Of a DNA stretch of 64,000 nucleotides, positions 35,701-46,719 are shown in pieces. The position numbers were made by a program, and so were the translations under genes. This DNA comes from Diphasiastrum complanatum (taxonomy: Eukaryota > Streptophyta > Lycopodiopsida > Lycopodiales > Lycopodiaceae), in assembly GCA_029204225.1 (NCBI GenBank), contig CM055092.1, positions 71,551,472 through 71,615,471 of the forward strand. Direction: 5' to 3'. Each line of letters starts with the position of its first letter. The stretch's first letter is position 1. Under the pieces are notes generated by a model, which did not search any database, was not told the DNA's origin, and saw only the letters and a list, made by a program, of their open reading frames with translations.

Positions 35701-38700
35701 CAATTTTATGGTCCACTGGTCTTCGAGGAGGTAGCTTAGTTGGGAGTTCCTCCGGGAACACATCGCTAAATTCTTCTAACAGATCTGCCACTTCTTTTGG
35801 CAAGTTTTCTTGTCGCACGCTTTTCCCTTCTGGGACTTCTCGGCAGATGCAAAGAAAGCACTTTGACCTTTTCCCTTTCGCCATTCTTTTCATCGCTAAT
35901 GCTGCAACCAGATTTTGTTCAATATCGGTATCCTTAGCATTTCCTTCGGGCAGGGGCAGGGCTTTTGTCACGCAAATTTGTCCCTTATAATCCAAGAGGA
36001 CCAAGTTTGAGCTCCTACCCAAAACTGCGATACAGTGTTCATTTAACCAAGGGAGGCCCAAAATCACATCGAAGGCATCCATCTCTAAAATCACAAAGCT
36101 AAGTTTAGCCTTCCATCTTCCAATCTGCACCGGAATGTTCAATGTCGCTTTGTCTGCATCTAGTGCTCCCTTCGCTGTTTCTACCGTGAGAGTAGATGTA
36201 ACATTCCTGGTCGGCAAGCTGAATTGTTCCACTACGCTCCTTGAGATATAGTTATGTGAAGCTCCGGAGTCGATCATGAAATCTGACTTCCTCCCCGCGA
36301 TCTTTCCTGATAAGAATAACAATCTTGAACCAGTCTTGGGGGTTGCCCCATGGAAGTTCCTTTCCATACTTGTGTGTCGTCCACTCATAAATGTAAGCTC
36401 CTCTCACAACTCCCAACTAGATCAGATCACTTGGATCAAAACAAGTAGTCAGGGATAATTCAGGTCCAGGCAAGCACTCCACAAACGAACATACCAACCA
36501 AAGCTAAATAGAGGATCCCTCTCAAGTCACATTCCCCTTGAGACCGGACGTAGGACCTTTGCCTAGCCGCGCCCACACAAATCTATCACAGAATTAGCCC
36601 ACGGGGAAACATCCATCCAACCATCCGTGCTTTCACCATTAAGCAGCACATTGCCTCAGTCACGCCCCACCACTTTTTGGTCGATAGCCCTTATAGCTAA
36701 ACGATCGGCAGCTATCCCGCACCGGCAGCTAATCACCCGTGCTTTACACCCGAATTCGAGCAGCATCTCTGTATCAATGGTTAACCCGTACAGTTCGAAT
36801 ATGTCGCCCCGCACCCCACAAGGTACAGACCGTGCTTTCACCTACCTAGGCAGCACTTTGCCTCATCCGTCCTACATGCAGACAGCACCAGGCCCGAACC
36901 GCGAGAACTGACCGTGCTTACACCTCGAGGGCAGCACTTTGACTCATCAAGTCCCCCGTTCTGCCGACCACCCCGACCGTGGACGCACCCGTGCTTACAT
37001 TGTGGGCAGCACCTTGGGCAACGGTTGTCCTGACAAATCCCAAAACGTGGCCATCCCTGTGAGACTTGCATAGCTGACCGGCTAGTCGGCTCTGATATTC
37101 AGATTGATCCAAGAAACATCGCACACTACTGGTTCTGAAGCAAAGCATGTAGGCGTCGGCGCCTCAAAGGGCGCTGGGACTTGAGCGGTTTCCCCAACAC
37201 GCGCTTAAGTCTAACATTCATCCATCATGCACTTACGTAAAAGCCAACTCAGAAACGTAACAAACTTAACCATTCAGACTTAAAAAAACTGGAATCCCAA
37301 CTAACCCGAAAGCCAACTCAGAATCCGTCCCCAAAAGGTAACCAAAGGCAAAGACAAGCCACACATGAAACCCAAGGCATAGTGGTCGCCAAACTGACCG
37401 ATTGGCATAGCGGCAAGCCCCATGTCGATGACAGAGACCCTTAGGCGCCAGCGACGCAAAAAGGTTGTAGTGAGGGTCCTTCCACTTGGACCAGTCCCGG
37501 AGGCGAAACCAAAATGGTAATCATCCCCAAGGATCAACTTTATTAGATTTGGAAGAGGTTACATTCATACATAGACTGACCGGTCTCGGGGCCACCAACA
37601 CGTGCTGGGCATTGTGCCTGGCTCATGCTGGTAGAGGGAGCTGAGACCTGGCGACTGGATTCCTGGCGCTGGTTGAGCTGCCCAAGTTTGTCTGCCGGAC
37701 TCCCCCTATAGTTCTGCTGTGATTCGGCGCACCCCCTCTGTTCTGAAACATAGTGCTTTCTGGTAAAGCACGCTTTTTGGGACTTAGTTTTTATTTTGCT
37801 GATTAAGCCTGGCAAGCCTGGCAGAATCAGTCTGGCTCCCAGACATGGGTCCCGGGAGCCGTTCCGGTGGCAGAATCAACTTGGTTCCTGACTAGGCCAT
37901 GACTCGAGCTCCAGAGCTAGCTCATGACTTGTGACTACTTGACTGGCTCACCACAGGTCGGAGGCTCAGTCCTTGACGTTCTAACTTGCTCTGGGACCTT
38001 AGGGAATGTCACCCCTTAGAGTCTTACAGGGCACGCTGGGTGCACCTGAGTCAGCTTTACAACACCATGCCAAGGTCTAGGGGCCCCTTATAGGATTCAT
38101 GTAAAGATAGCTTTTGATTATGGCACCTCGGGCATGAAGCAATGGACTTGCACGTAGCCCCACTCATATGAAGGTGCACCTTTTACTTTTGTGTCTCTTC
38201 CAAATCACTACTTGAACACAATCATTGCTAATAGGTGTCACTACAACAAAGGAGGCTAGTCCGACAACTACCAATAGTGTTCGTGACCCCACTCTCAACT
38301 TTTAGTGCCAAATGCATTATGCTAGTAGCCAAACATTGCAATTTGATACTAGTTAGTACTTTGAAGTTGAACTTTGAAGTTGTAATTTGTAAACAATAAC
38401 TGAAAATAGAGTGGCTGATGCATTGTCTCGAATAGTGTATCAAATGTCATTTGTGGTCATTGAAAATGACCTACTGGTTGAGATAAAGAAGGCTCAACTA
38501 GAGGATCCTTAGTGTAAGAGAGTGGAGCTTGAGGTGAGTCATGGCCATGCAGAGTCTCATGAGGAGAGCTCTATTCCCTTTGCTCGCACTTATCTTAAGT
38601 ATACCATAGAAGATGGTTTTGTTAAGAGGAATGGCAAATTTCTCATTCCAGCTTTTGAGGAGCTGCGTAGGAAAATCTTGCATTCATGTCATGATAGCCC

Positions 38701-41700
38701 TAGTGCAGGTCATCCTGGTGTGGATAAGACTTGTGAGTTGATTCGACATAGTTTCTGGTGGCCTAAAATTAACAAGGATGTCCATAGTTATGTGACACAT
38801 TGTCTTAAGTGTTAAGCTAACAAAGTCGAAAGGATTAAAGTTCCTGGATTGTTACACTCGTTGCCTATTCCAGAGGGAAGATGGGAGAGTGTATCGATGG
38901 ACTTTATTACACACTTGCCTCGTACACAGCTTCAACATGATGCCGTAATGGTTGTGGTTGACAGACTCACAAAATTGCCTCATTTCATTCCAACCCATTA
39001 TAAGACAGATGCACCTGGGGTAGCTGATCTATTCATACAGCATGTATTCAGACTTCATGGGTTACCATCAACCATAGTGTCTGATAGAGATCCACGCTTT
39101 ACGGGTCATTTTTGGACTGCCGTAATGGACAAGCTCGAGGTGCCATTGAGAATGAGCAGTACTAATCACCCTAAAACGGATGGTCCTCAAACAAAGAGAG
39201 TTAACGATGTTCCTTGAGGAGGGAAGGAATGTTGTGCACTTATATTCCTGCCTCAGTGTGAACATGTCGGACTTGTAAATTGTAAATTTCAAATATTAAA
39301 ATGGCTCACACCGGCCTATGGTGTTTTGTAAAAAATGTAAATAGCAAGTTTCTGGTAACTTGTTGTCCTACTTATATTTGGTATAGGGTACTAGATCTTA
39401 ATTTAGAGGCTGTTGGACTGACCTCCTAAAAAGTATGAGAGTTGACTGGTCAACGAGATGCGTGTCTATGCTCATTGGGACACTTGGTCTAGTGCATGAG
39501 TTGACACGGGTCGGACGGTCCTCCTACTCGCTTGCCAATGTGTCAGGGTACTGCCCAGTGGCAAGTGTCGATTGTGGATGGGGCTTGCCATGTCTCGACA
39601 TTAGGAAAGGGTCAGGGTTAAGTGGGTGCTGGAGGATTATGTATAAGTGAGCCTAGAGAGAGGCATTCATCATCATAATCTATGCAGCAAGTGGCCGGGA
39701 GGAGACTTAGCAGCAGTGCTCTTATGTGTTTATGTTTGTAGCTTGCCATGTACTTTGAAGAGAAAGTGGATATTTGGTGCCTACTTTGGTGTGCTTTGAG
39801 TTGAATTCAAAGAGCTTTGTTAATTCTGAATTTGAACTTATATCCCGTCTGTTTTTCATTTGTCATCTTCATTCAAATTTTAAATTTCATGAATATTAAT
39901 TTTTTGGATTTTTGAATTTTACAGGCTTGATGAAATAAGGGACCTATGGCAAAGCAGATGACAATGGTTCCATCAGCCCGTGTAAGTTGTGGCTAGCATA
40001 CTTCACCCATTGTGGAGGTGTGAAACCCACTTCCATGATAATCATTGAATGAAATGCAATTCAATGAGACATTAAACCGTAGCCTATAATGAATCATGAA
40101 TCAAGTTACTTAGTACTACTAACTTTCAAGTCAGTGTAGGTTGTAAACTGTTAGGTAGTTATTGGTTACTAGTTGCTTGTACGTGTAGGTTGTTAACTAC
40201 TAGGTAGTTATTGGTTACTAGACTCTCGAGGACCGAGAACTCTAGATTCCGCCCTCAAGACTCACAAATGAAGAGACTCGAGACTTATCAGGAGACAGGA
40301 CAATGGACACGATAATCTAACACACATAGAGGCCAAATTGCACCTCAAGGCCTAATTGCACGAAATGAGAACTTATTTTTGCTATAATAGAAGGCCAACA
40401 ACAAAACCCAGCCCCTTTTCTCTTATCTCTCATTTGAGCTTTCTCTTTCTTTTTTTCTTCAGCAGGACCACCGTCCTTCCAAATTGATGCCTGTTAAGTT
40501 CTTATGGAGCAAGAACTCCCTCCTTTCAAATCAATGCCTGGTAAGTTTTAACCCAACAATGGGGCTGGGTCCAAAAAGTATACCTGATTTGCCCCTGCTT
40601 CACAAAGAGGCGGTGCCACCTCATGTGTCACATGGTGGGAGGGAACTCAAGTATAATTGAAAAGGAGAAAGGCCCATGCTTCTACTATGGTGAGATGTGA
40701 AATTGCCATCCAGCAGAGCTTGAAACAGGCCTAACCTGAAACTTGAAATGTCTAAAGTTACAGTATTGCCCCGGCAGAATCCAATCTAACCATTTGCTTG
40801 CCTTGATAGTTCAGTTCGTAGTGATAGGCAGATCTAGTAAACCTACGGGATCTTAATGCTGCTATGCAAATACACATGTTCTTGGCAGGGGGCACAAGCA
40901 CCTTGTTTTAAATAGCAATTTAATCGAATCATTTGCTTGCTCTATAGTTCAGTTCGTGATAATAGGCAGATCTACAAAAGCAAGAAATGTCGGTAGTATC
41001 CACCGGATCTTCTAGTGAAATGCATTATTATGCTACTATCCAATACAAGTGCTCTAAGTCGCAAACACCTTGTTCTAAGTTGCAATCTACTAACTAATGA
41101 TCAAATGCTGGCTGGAGTAACGTTTTAAGAAGGTCATTATTAATCACCTGAGGTGAGTCGCGGCAAGCAGGATTGGAGAAAATCCCACCATTGTAGAATT
41201 GAAAAGCATCGATAACCTCAAAAGCAACGCTCACCGGTCTTACCAGACCCACCGCATACTTCAATTCATCTTCTGCACCCTGTTTCCCGACCAACCAGCA
41301 GATACATGAGGCCTTAGCCTTACTAATTTAACAGTAGTTGGAATGGACATCATCAATGAAGTAAGATCAATCGTTGGATCGTGTGGTAGGGTAAAGGAAA
41401 AAGAGGGATATTAACTTCACAGGCCGATAGTTGCCACAACTAATATCAACAAAGCACTGTGTCTTACCAACCTCTGTGATATTGACGACGTCATAGACTT
41501 TTGCACCAATTGCGTTGGATTGAAACTTGCACTTTCCATCTTTTGCTGTGTATGGATACGATTCTTCGGTGTCAAGCCCTCCATTGTATCTGATATACTC
41601 AAACGCCTGGGAAGGCAAGCCCCCATTGCAACCATAGTTGTTAAATGCCTGAGCACAATCTACAAGTTGCTGCTCAGACAGAATCACCATCTTCCCGGTA

Positions 41701-42787
41701 GCCTGTGCATGAGCAGCTTCCAGAGCACCCGTGGTACTGCAGCAAAGCCAACGAAGATAAAACGAACGACAGATCAGATCTTTACAGTCCACACGGATAT
41801 GCGAGGTGCAGAAGAGAGGGCAGATGGCTGTGATCACGGGTAAATTACCTGAATGTCCAACAAGAGCCACAGTTCCCTTGATCCTTCACTGGGCTGACGA
41901 TGTCAACCTTCCGCCAGTCTTTCTGTAACCAAAAGAGCGAAGGAAATAATGTCCAACTACTTTCTAATTACATCTGATGTAGATTGTTTGTGCTAAGAAA
42001 GCGTTTCTTACATGGAGTGGTGGTATGGAACTGGTCATGACGTGGTTGCCCTTGGTAGCAGAGCAGTTCTGTGAAGCAAACAGATATGTTTCACGAAATT
42101 CCTCCCACGTGAGGTCAGCAAACTCTGTTGTCAGGTACAGAGCGGAACACAGTGTTAGCCTGATTTTTCAGATGTGGACCAACACCTTAACATCTACGTT
42201 TACTGTTTGAACTCCAAAGAAACAAAAACCTTGCGAGCTAAGATAATCTGACGTTTTCTAGAATACTACCATTGATGGCCAGAGAATACGAGAGCTTCTT
42301 GTTGTTCGTAGCCTCTATGAATTCTGAGTTGTCCAGGAACGCGAAGTAGCGTTGCCGCAAGACCTCCACAGATCTGTAAGCTTTATTATACCTGCAACAA
42401 TAAAGGCGCAGCTTAGACAAAGATAGCAGGAATTCATTCTCTGCTTTTTCTCGACCCAAAACGCCACCATAGACAAAGATACACTTAACATTGCACTCCG
42501 CTTTCCGATCCATCCTCACTGACAACTACCCACTTTATTGTCCCAGTCTTCACCTCTCACTTCTCAAACCCGACTCACCTTTGGGCAAACTCAGCAAACT
42601 GTAGAACTGATGCACTACTGCCCAGCAAATCTTGAAAGCTTTCAGTAGCTATGAGCAAGGGCTCTTGAGCTTGCGCCTCAGGCTCAGTGACCATCACAAT
42701 ACCCAAATCATCCAGAGGCCGGACTGCTGCTGCTGCTGCCAGCAGAGCTAGGAAGCACAACAACAGCGTGAGAAGCAATGGCGCCAT
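28458..42787 (-). CDS. Aleurain/cathepsin H-like cysteine protease, 8 exons
   Basis: Papain-family (C1A) vacuolar protease. Exons: 42787-42579, 42391-42270, 42124-42012, 41922-41849, 41736-41472, 41279-41148, 28851-28713, 28507-28458. All introns are GT-AG, phases agree, and 367 codons result (ATG 42787, TAA 28460-28458). Residues 1-21 form a signal peptide. An ERFNIN-like prodomain helix spans about 82-101 with the leading Glu missing. The cathepsin H mini-chain motif (QNCSAT, 129-134) predicts aminopeptidase activity. Oxyanion Gln163, catalytic Cys169 (GNCGSCWTF), His309 ([10 protein letters not shown]) and Asn330 (KNSWGANWG) are present, as is GCNGGLPSQ. No granulin domain and no exact NPIR vacuolar signal. 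The intron 5 donor (GAG|GTTGGT) is weak but needed to keep frame. No defect is visible; likely functional. Confidence 0.93.
29541..30619 (+). mobile_element. Possible LTR followed by degenerate tRNA-iMet primer site
   Basis: TGTTAGAAGTCAC at 29541 has the form of an LTR start. TGGTATCATGCG at 30620-30631 resembles the initiator-Met primer site TGGTATCAGAGC. No element coding follows and no second LTR was found. Confidence 0.3.
30632..30732. repeat. Imperfect ~40-bp tandem repeat
   Basis: Three diverged copies of A(A/G)AACAGTC-A-AAT-T followed by GTCGA and GTTGGAGTT. Confidence 0.7.
30735..32680. other. No recognisable gene (intronic)
   Basis: Modest open stretches only (for example 31865-32092, plus) without family motifs. 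A (GA)n tract follows at 32687-32729. Confidence 0.5.
33552..36388 (-). pseudogene. Ty3/gypsy pol: protease, RT, RNase H, integrase (four lesions)
   Basis: ATG at 36388. Retropepsin ([11 protein letters not shown], catalytic Asp; VILGLPWL), RT ([36 protein letters not shown], catalytic [10 protein letters not shown]), connection ([18 protein letters not shown]), RNase H ([30 protein letters not shown]). Integrase: HHCC zinc finger (H...H in the HHDV-HPGV stretch, CPTC), SMDFIVQLP first Asp, TIIFD second Asp region, [13 protein letters not shown] with the Glu further on. Lesions: TGA at 34687-34685, one-base deletion near 34135, TGA at 33830-33828, one-base shift near 33680. The integrase C-terminal module is absent; coding runs into the LTR. 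Confidence 0.9.
36389..37095 (-). other. Leader of the gypsy element, homologous to the 55.7-56.3 kb element
   Basis: No coding. About 36530-37095 aligns, as reverse complement, with 55716-56300 of the plus-strand LTR element. The primer-site core TATCAGAGCCGAC is separated from the LTR end by an extra ~55-base stretch (complement of 37092-37147). Confidence 0.85.
38239..38395 (+). mobile_element. Possible CACTA transposon end
   Basis: CACTACAACAAAGG at 38239 has the form of a CACTA (En/Spm) terminal repeat, followed by TCCGACAAC. No partner end was seen; about 155 bp later gypsy sequence starts. Confidence 0.3.
38396..39215 (+). pseudogene. Ty3/gypsy RNase H end and integrase relic
   Basis: Begins [11 protein letters not shown] (RNase H end) and continues with an integrase zinc finger (HSC...[20 protein letters not shown]...C LKC), SMDFITHLP (first Asp), [10 protein letters not shown] (second Asp) and [10 protein letters not shown] near the Glu region, ending at TGA 39215-39217. 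TAG at 38509-38511 and TAA at 38813-38815 interrupt it. The frame ends exactly at the polypurine tract, so the integrase tail and any chromodomain were deleted. Opposite strand to the protease gene. Confidence 0.88.
39216..39960 (+). mobile_element. Polypurine tract and 3' LTR start of the integrase relic
   Basis: GAGGAGGGAAGGAA (39216-39229) followed by TGTTGTGCAC at 39230. A TATA-like TATGTATAAGTG lies near 39640-39650. LTR end not determined. Confidence 0.55.
40134..41085. repeat. Two local duplications in intron 6
   Basis: A 49-bp period at 40134 and 40183 (GTGTAGGTTGT-AACT through GGTAGTTATTGGTTACTAG). A diverged ~130-bp pair at about 40790 and 40920 (CATTTGCTTGC...TAGTTCAGTTCGT, AGGCAGATCTA, CACCTTGTT). 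Confidence 0.75.
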
Positions 42788-43108
42788 TGCCAAGGATGCA
42801 GAGAGCTACCTAGCTACCTCATACACAACAACAACAGCAACCACCAAATCAATCAAGAACAACTATTGAGATGTAAAAGCCCCAAAGAAAAGGGCAAGAG
42901 AGGGAGCATAGCATACATCATCCCCATTTTTATCGAATTCTGCATTCTAGATAGATCGTTGACTAGTTGCGTGAATAGTCACTGAATACGTAGGTAGCAA
43001 GGAAGATGAAGCATCAATGTGAACACGACACATAGAAATGGCTTAATCACACTAATTAAATTAAATGAATTATTTAGAATCAGCCGCTGTTGGAATTTTT
43101 GTTTGGGG

Positions 43109-43122
43109 CCCCCCCCCCCCCC
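43109..43122. repeat. C homopolymer, 14 bp
   Basis: Preceded by GGGG; about 320 bp upstream of the protease start codon. Length may be unreliable in assemblies. Confidence 0.9.
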
Positions 43123-43702
43123 AAATGTCAAAATCCAAGTGATTTGGCATATCGTGCCATTTGACTAACAATTTAGAATAAAAAATAAAAATAAAAACAA
43201 TTAACAAGGAAATCCTTGAGATGAACAGCAGAGACTTGGGCGTACAGGATCATGAATGATATAGTATATCACCATCATCCATCGTGGTTGAAAATGATGG
43301 TGATATTTTGTGTAAGAAGAAAAACAAGCAACATACACATGATTCAAGTCATCACCTAAAATGAGGGTGATATTTTGTGTACTAGCATGATTCAAGAATC
43401 AAGTCAAAAGACTCTTTTGGTGTGAGTTTGGGGCGTGGGCCCTTGGGGGATATTAGTGTTAGAAGTTGTTAGAACAAGTCAAATACCATAATTTTAAGTG
43501 AAATTTGGCATTGGCCAAGTTGTGCTACAAAATCTTTAGCAGCTAGCGATTATAAAAATCATAACAATGTGTTAAGCTATAATTAAAATTATAACAAAGG
43601 TGTGTTAAGCGATCATAATGTGTGTATATTTGAGTCTTACATGAGCAACATTTTACAAGCACCTCCCACAATACCATCCAATGGAAGTTGTGGGGGAAAA
43701 AA

Positions 43703-43778
43703 TTACATGCACCTTTTGGTGCATGTAAAAAAAGTTGTCATTTTTTACATGCACCTTCCACTCGACAGGTGCGTGTAA
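43703..43778. repeat. Two adjacent foldbacks sharing ACATGCACC
   Basis: First: 11-bp perfect arms 43703-43713 and 43718-43728 (TTACATGCACC) with TTTT loop. Second: about 43740-43778, TTTTTTACATGCACCT against AGGTGCGTGTAAAAAA with one mismatch. Resembles MITE-type foldbacks. Confidence 0.85.
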
Positions 43779-43829
43779 AAAATTACGATAAAAGAATCCC
43801 AAAAAAAAAGTTTAAAATGATATTACTTA

Positions 43830-44290
43830 TAAGAAGATCCCTTCTTGGGCCCTTTTGTTGACAAAAGGCTTTCGTGCTCTAGCGCCGAAAGCCCTTTCAT
43901 TGCGAAAGGACCTCAAAGGGAGACCTTCCTCAATTCCCAACCGCACCCCCTAAAATCGTGTCCTACAAATTGCTTGCTTTTAATTACTGGCCCCAAAAAT
44001 ACTTGGTCCCCTGTGATGCAATCTTGAAAATTCCTTGGCAAAGAAAGTTCGAAAAACAAAAGTAAAAAAGCAAAAAAAAGTAGTTTCGAGGAAGGTCTCT
44101 TTTTGGCCCTTCAGTCAATGGAAGGGCTATTATGTTAGGGCATAAGCTCTTTCAATGCAAAAGTACCTTAAAGAAGAACATTTTGTATACCCCACCCCCT
44201 CATAATCTTGTCTTACGAATTGTTTGATATTAGTTTCTAGCCCTAAAAATACTCAGCCCCGTGTGATGCAATCTTAAAAAGTTAAAGCTC
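43830..44290. repeat. Diverged ~250-bp tandem duplication
   Basis: Shared in order by both halves: TTGGGCCCTT/TTGGCCCTT, AAAGCCCTTTCATTGC/AAGCTCTTTCAATGC, CCCTAAAATCGTGTCCTAC/CCTCATAATCTTGTCTTAC, CCCCAAAAATACTTGG/CCCTAAAAATACTCAG and GTGATGCAATCTT. Confidence 0.8.
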
Positions 44291-44299
44291 TCATGGATG

Positions 44300-46700
44300 G
44301 AACATGGTGCTTGGACACCTATATCTCTTTGAATTTGAATTTGGATCGGTTCCTTGAAAAAAAAATGAGGAGCCCCCCTAACCCTCTTGGATGAACCTAA
44401 AAATTTAACCTTTATGCAAGGGTTTCACTAGTGCAACCTCTTGACAAGAATACAAGATTAGTTGCTATCATATTTTGTAATATGTTTTTAACACCTATCA
44501 TCTAGTGCCTAAAGGGAGAATAAATAGTACAATCAAAAACTACAAATTAAAAATGTTCAATGGTTGGTCATGAGCAAAGTATGGAAAAATCGAACATTGA
44601 TGGAAGTCTCTTTATCAAAAGGGTGGGCCAATGGAATAAAGATATTCTTCTTAGTTTACCATAGATACACTAACTTTTTTTATTGGGATTTTGATGACAT
44701 AATGCTTTGGGCCTATCTTGCTCATGCCATGTCTAGTACACAGTGAGTCTAAACCAATGCTAAACATCTATTAACTATAGTTTAAATTTTACCTTTTGAT
44801 TAATTTATAGAATTTTTCCATTGTCAAAGTTAGTATCAACTTAGCATAGACTGTTAATTCGTTGTTAAAAAGTATTGAATCACTTGGTGGGGTGGGCCCT
44901 ATTTACTATTGGATATGCTATTAGGAATTCACTACTTTTTGTTACTTGGTTAATGTCCACACTCAATACTTACTCACTACCAAGAATTAGTGTTGGACCA
45001 AGCCACAGGATGCATGTGCATATGGCATATACAATGAATGTAGACACACATAAGTTAAGCAAATTTAATAAGCTCCAACAAAAATTCTGTTGGCTTGTCC
45101 AGGATAGAAAGGGGTAAAGTTGGGTAACTCCCCATCATAGCCAATTCGGATATGGAAATGGCAACAAAAGCACGGGCACAAATCCCAGTTGCAATGGTAA
45201 AGTGGGGATACATATCGAGAGCTTTGCTCAAAACCTTGTAGATATCATGTGTGTGTATCGACTCCAAACGTTTCTTAACTATTGTATATCAATTTAAAGC
45301 CCTGGTAGCCCTTGTGAATACTTCTAGTATGTAGACTAATAGATGGCCCCCATGCATGATGTGCCTACAAATATGAAAAAAGATTGTTATTGTGCAAACG
45401 TTGGGACACAATATTGAAGAGATCTACTACATTCTTGACATATTGGAGCCGTATGAGCTCTCTAGTGTTACGGCCCTAATGGGGGGTTTGGACCATTAGG
45501 GGTTGCCTTGGATGTAGGGACCGGGCCTAATCTAGATAATAGTCGAGTAGGACCATGGGGTCACACCCGCATGTGGTATTTGCATGTGTGTTGCAACCTA
45601 GTATGGGATGGGGTGTACATGCACTGTGCTTATGCATGGGTCTTGGCTATTATGGGTTAGGGGTACCTACATGCAGTGGACATGCATGGGAGTTTGATAT
45701 GGACTGATAGTATGCTTACATGTGGATTTAGTGCATGGGCAGACGGGGTGAGTTCTACACTCTATATATACCCTCACTCGTGTCCATGAGGATCATTGAG
45801 AGTCTGCAGTTGTTATGTTGTCGGATTGGTAAGTGCTTCCTATCTTTGTGATTTGCCAAATTCCCTAGTGCTCGGGGGCTAGATTAAAGGAGATCTAGGA
45901 TTGGTTGGGTTGGTTTAGTCTACTGCACTTCTCCTTTGTGTTCTTGGAGCTCTATCCGGATTGGGAGTCTTGGGGGACGTTTTACCTAGCCTATAGTTGA
46001 TGTAGAATACAAATAAAAAACTATAACAATAAATGACAACGATCAATAGCAAGGCAAAAGAACAATGAATGCATCGCATTGCAGTAGCGTCATTATGCAT
46101 AAGTGGACACTATACATCCATTATAGGAAGGAGCATTCCCCGGGCCAATGGTATATTAGCCAAAATTTGAGCATGAACCAGTTCACAATTTATGATCGAA
46201 TCAATTAGACACACACAAGTGCATTCAAGATAGGAAGGAAAGAAGAAGTGCTCCCACCGTTAAAACTACATCTACGACAATAATTAGCAAAGGAGATAGT
46301 TACAAACTAAATAGGGCTTAGGGCACTGATAAACACTAGCTCCTTCATCTAGTGTTCTAGAGAGAGAAATACCATAAAAGAAACAATTAAGCAATGGACA
46401 TTACTAACTAAACCTTCATGGATGCCTTGGACGCACACATGAATATTGTGGGTGCCACCACAAGGCACACAAAATAATTTATAGGTACTAATCCTAATAG
46501 CACCACCATTTCAAGTAGCATCTCCACAAGACAAGCCACCAACAATCCTCCAACTTGAAGGACGATCTTAGTAGGTTCATGACTCTTAAGGACATAACTT
46601 AGTAGGACACGTGTCATCATCAAAGAAGACCAAGGCTAGAGTGTCTTCTATGCGCTAGGACAAGGTATTCAATCTAAGTGGGCAAGCCCAAAAACTAACA
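44300..46700. other. No recognisable gene; possible LTR at 45466
   Basis: No protein motifs. TGTTACGGCCC at 45466 and a TATATATACCCTC box near 45763 look like an LTR start and promoter, but no matching end or target duplication was found. Confidence 0.35.
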
Positions 46701-46719
46701 GTTGAGGACCAAAATTCAC

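Larger units (their letters stand above)
32820..37878 (-). mobile_element. Ty3/gypsy element with both LTRs, gag missing
   Basis: LTRs: 37878-37148 (5', 731 bp) and 33551-32820 (3', 732 bp), nearly identical, starting TGATTCTGCC and ending CTACA or CAACA. Interior from 37147: about 55 extra bases, then a truncated tRNA-iMet primer site (TATCAGAGCCGAC), an untranslated leader, then protease-RT-RNase H-integrase. Gag was not found. Flanking five bases (ACTTG and CCATG in plus orientation) do not match, so either the duplication has decayed or the ends recombined. The first few bases outside the 5' LTR resemble the internal sequence outside the 3' LTR, which also suggests recombination. Inserted in intron 6 of the protease gene, same direction. 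Confidence 0.88.
28852..41147 (-). other. Intron 6 of the protease gene, 12.3 kb, filled with elements
   Basis: Donor CAG|GTGATT at 41147 and acceptor GTAAGCAG before 28851. The other six introns are 89-205 bp. It contains a gypsy element (32820-37878, same strand as the gene), a CACTA-like end (38239), a plus-strand gypsy integrase relic (38396-39230 and LTR), a possible copia-type LTR (29541-30619) and small tandem duplications. Growth by insertion explains the size. Confidence 0.88.

Noticed and set aside
36627-36911. Open frames at 36627-36911 and 55907-56278 as a conserved protein
   Set aside because: They coincide with the homologous noncoding leader shared by two LTR elements; conservation is explained by element relatedness.
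41520-41843. 107-codon plus-strand open frame over the protease exon 5
   Set aside because: Antisense shadow of the real exon, which has catalytic motifs and splice sites.
42575-42793. Protease start two codons upstream (42793)
   Set aside because: That codon is TTG; the first ATG is at 42787 and gives a normal signal peptide.
45466-46028. Solo LTR from TGTTACGG to CTATAACA
   Set aside because: Flanking five bases (TCTAG and ATAAA) do not match, so the boundaries are unsupported.
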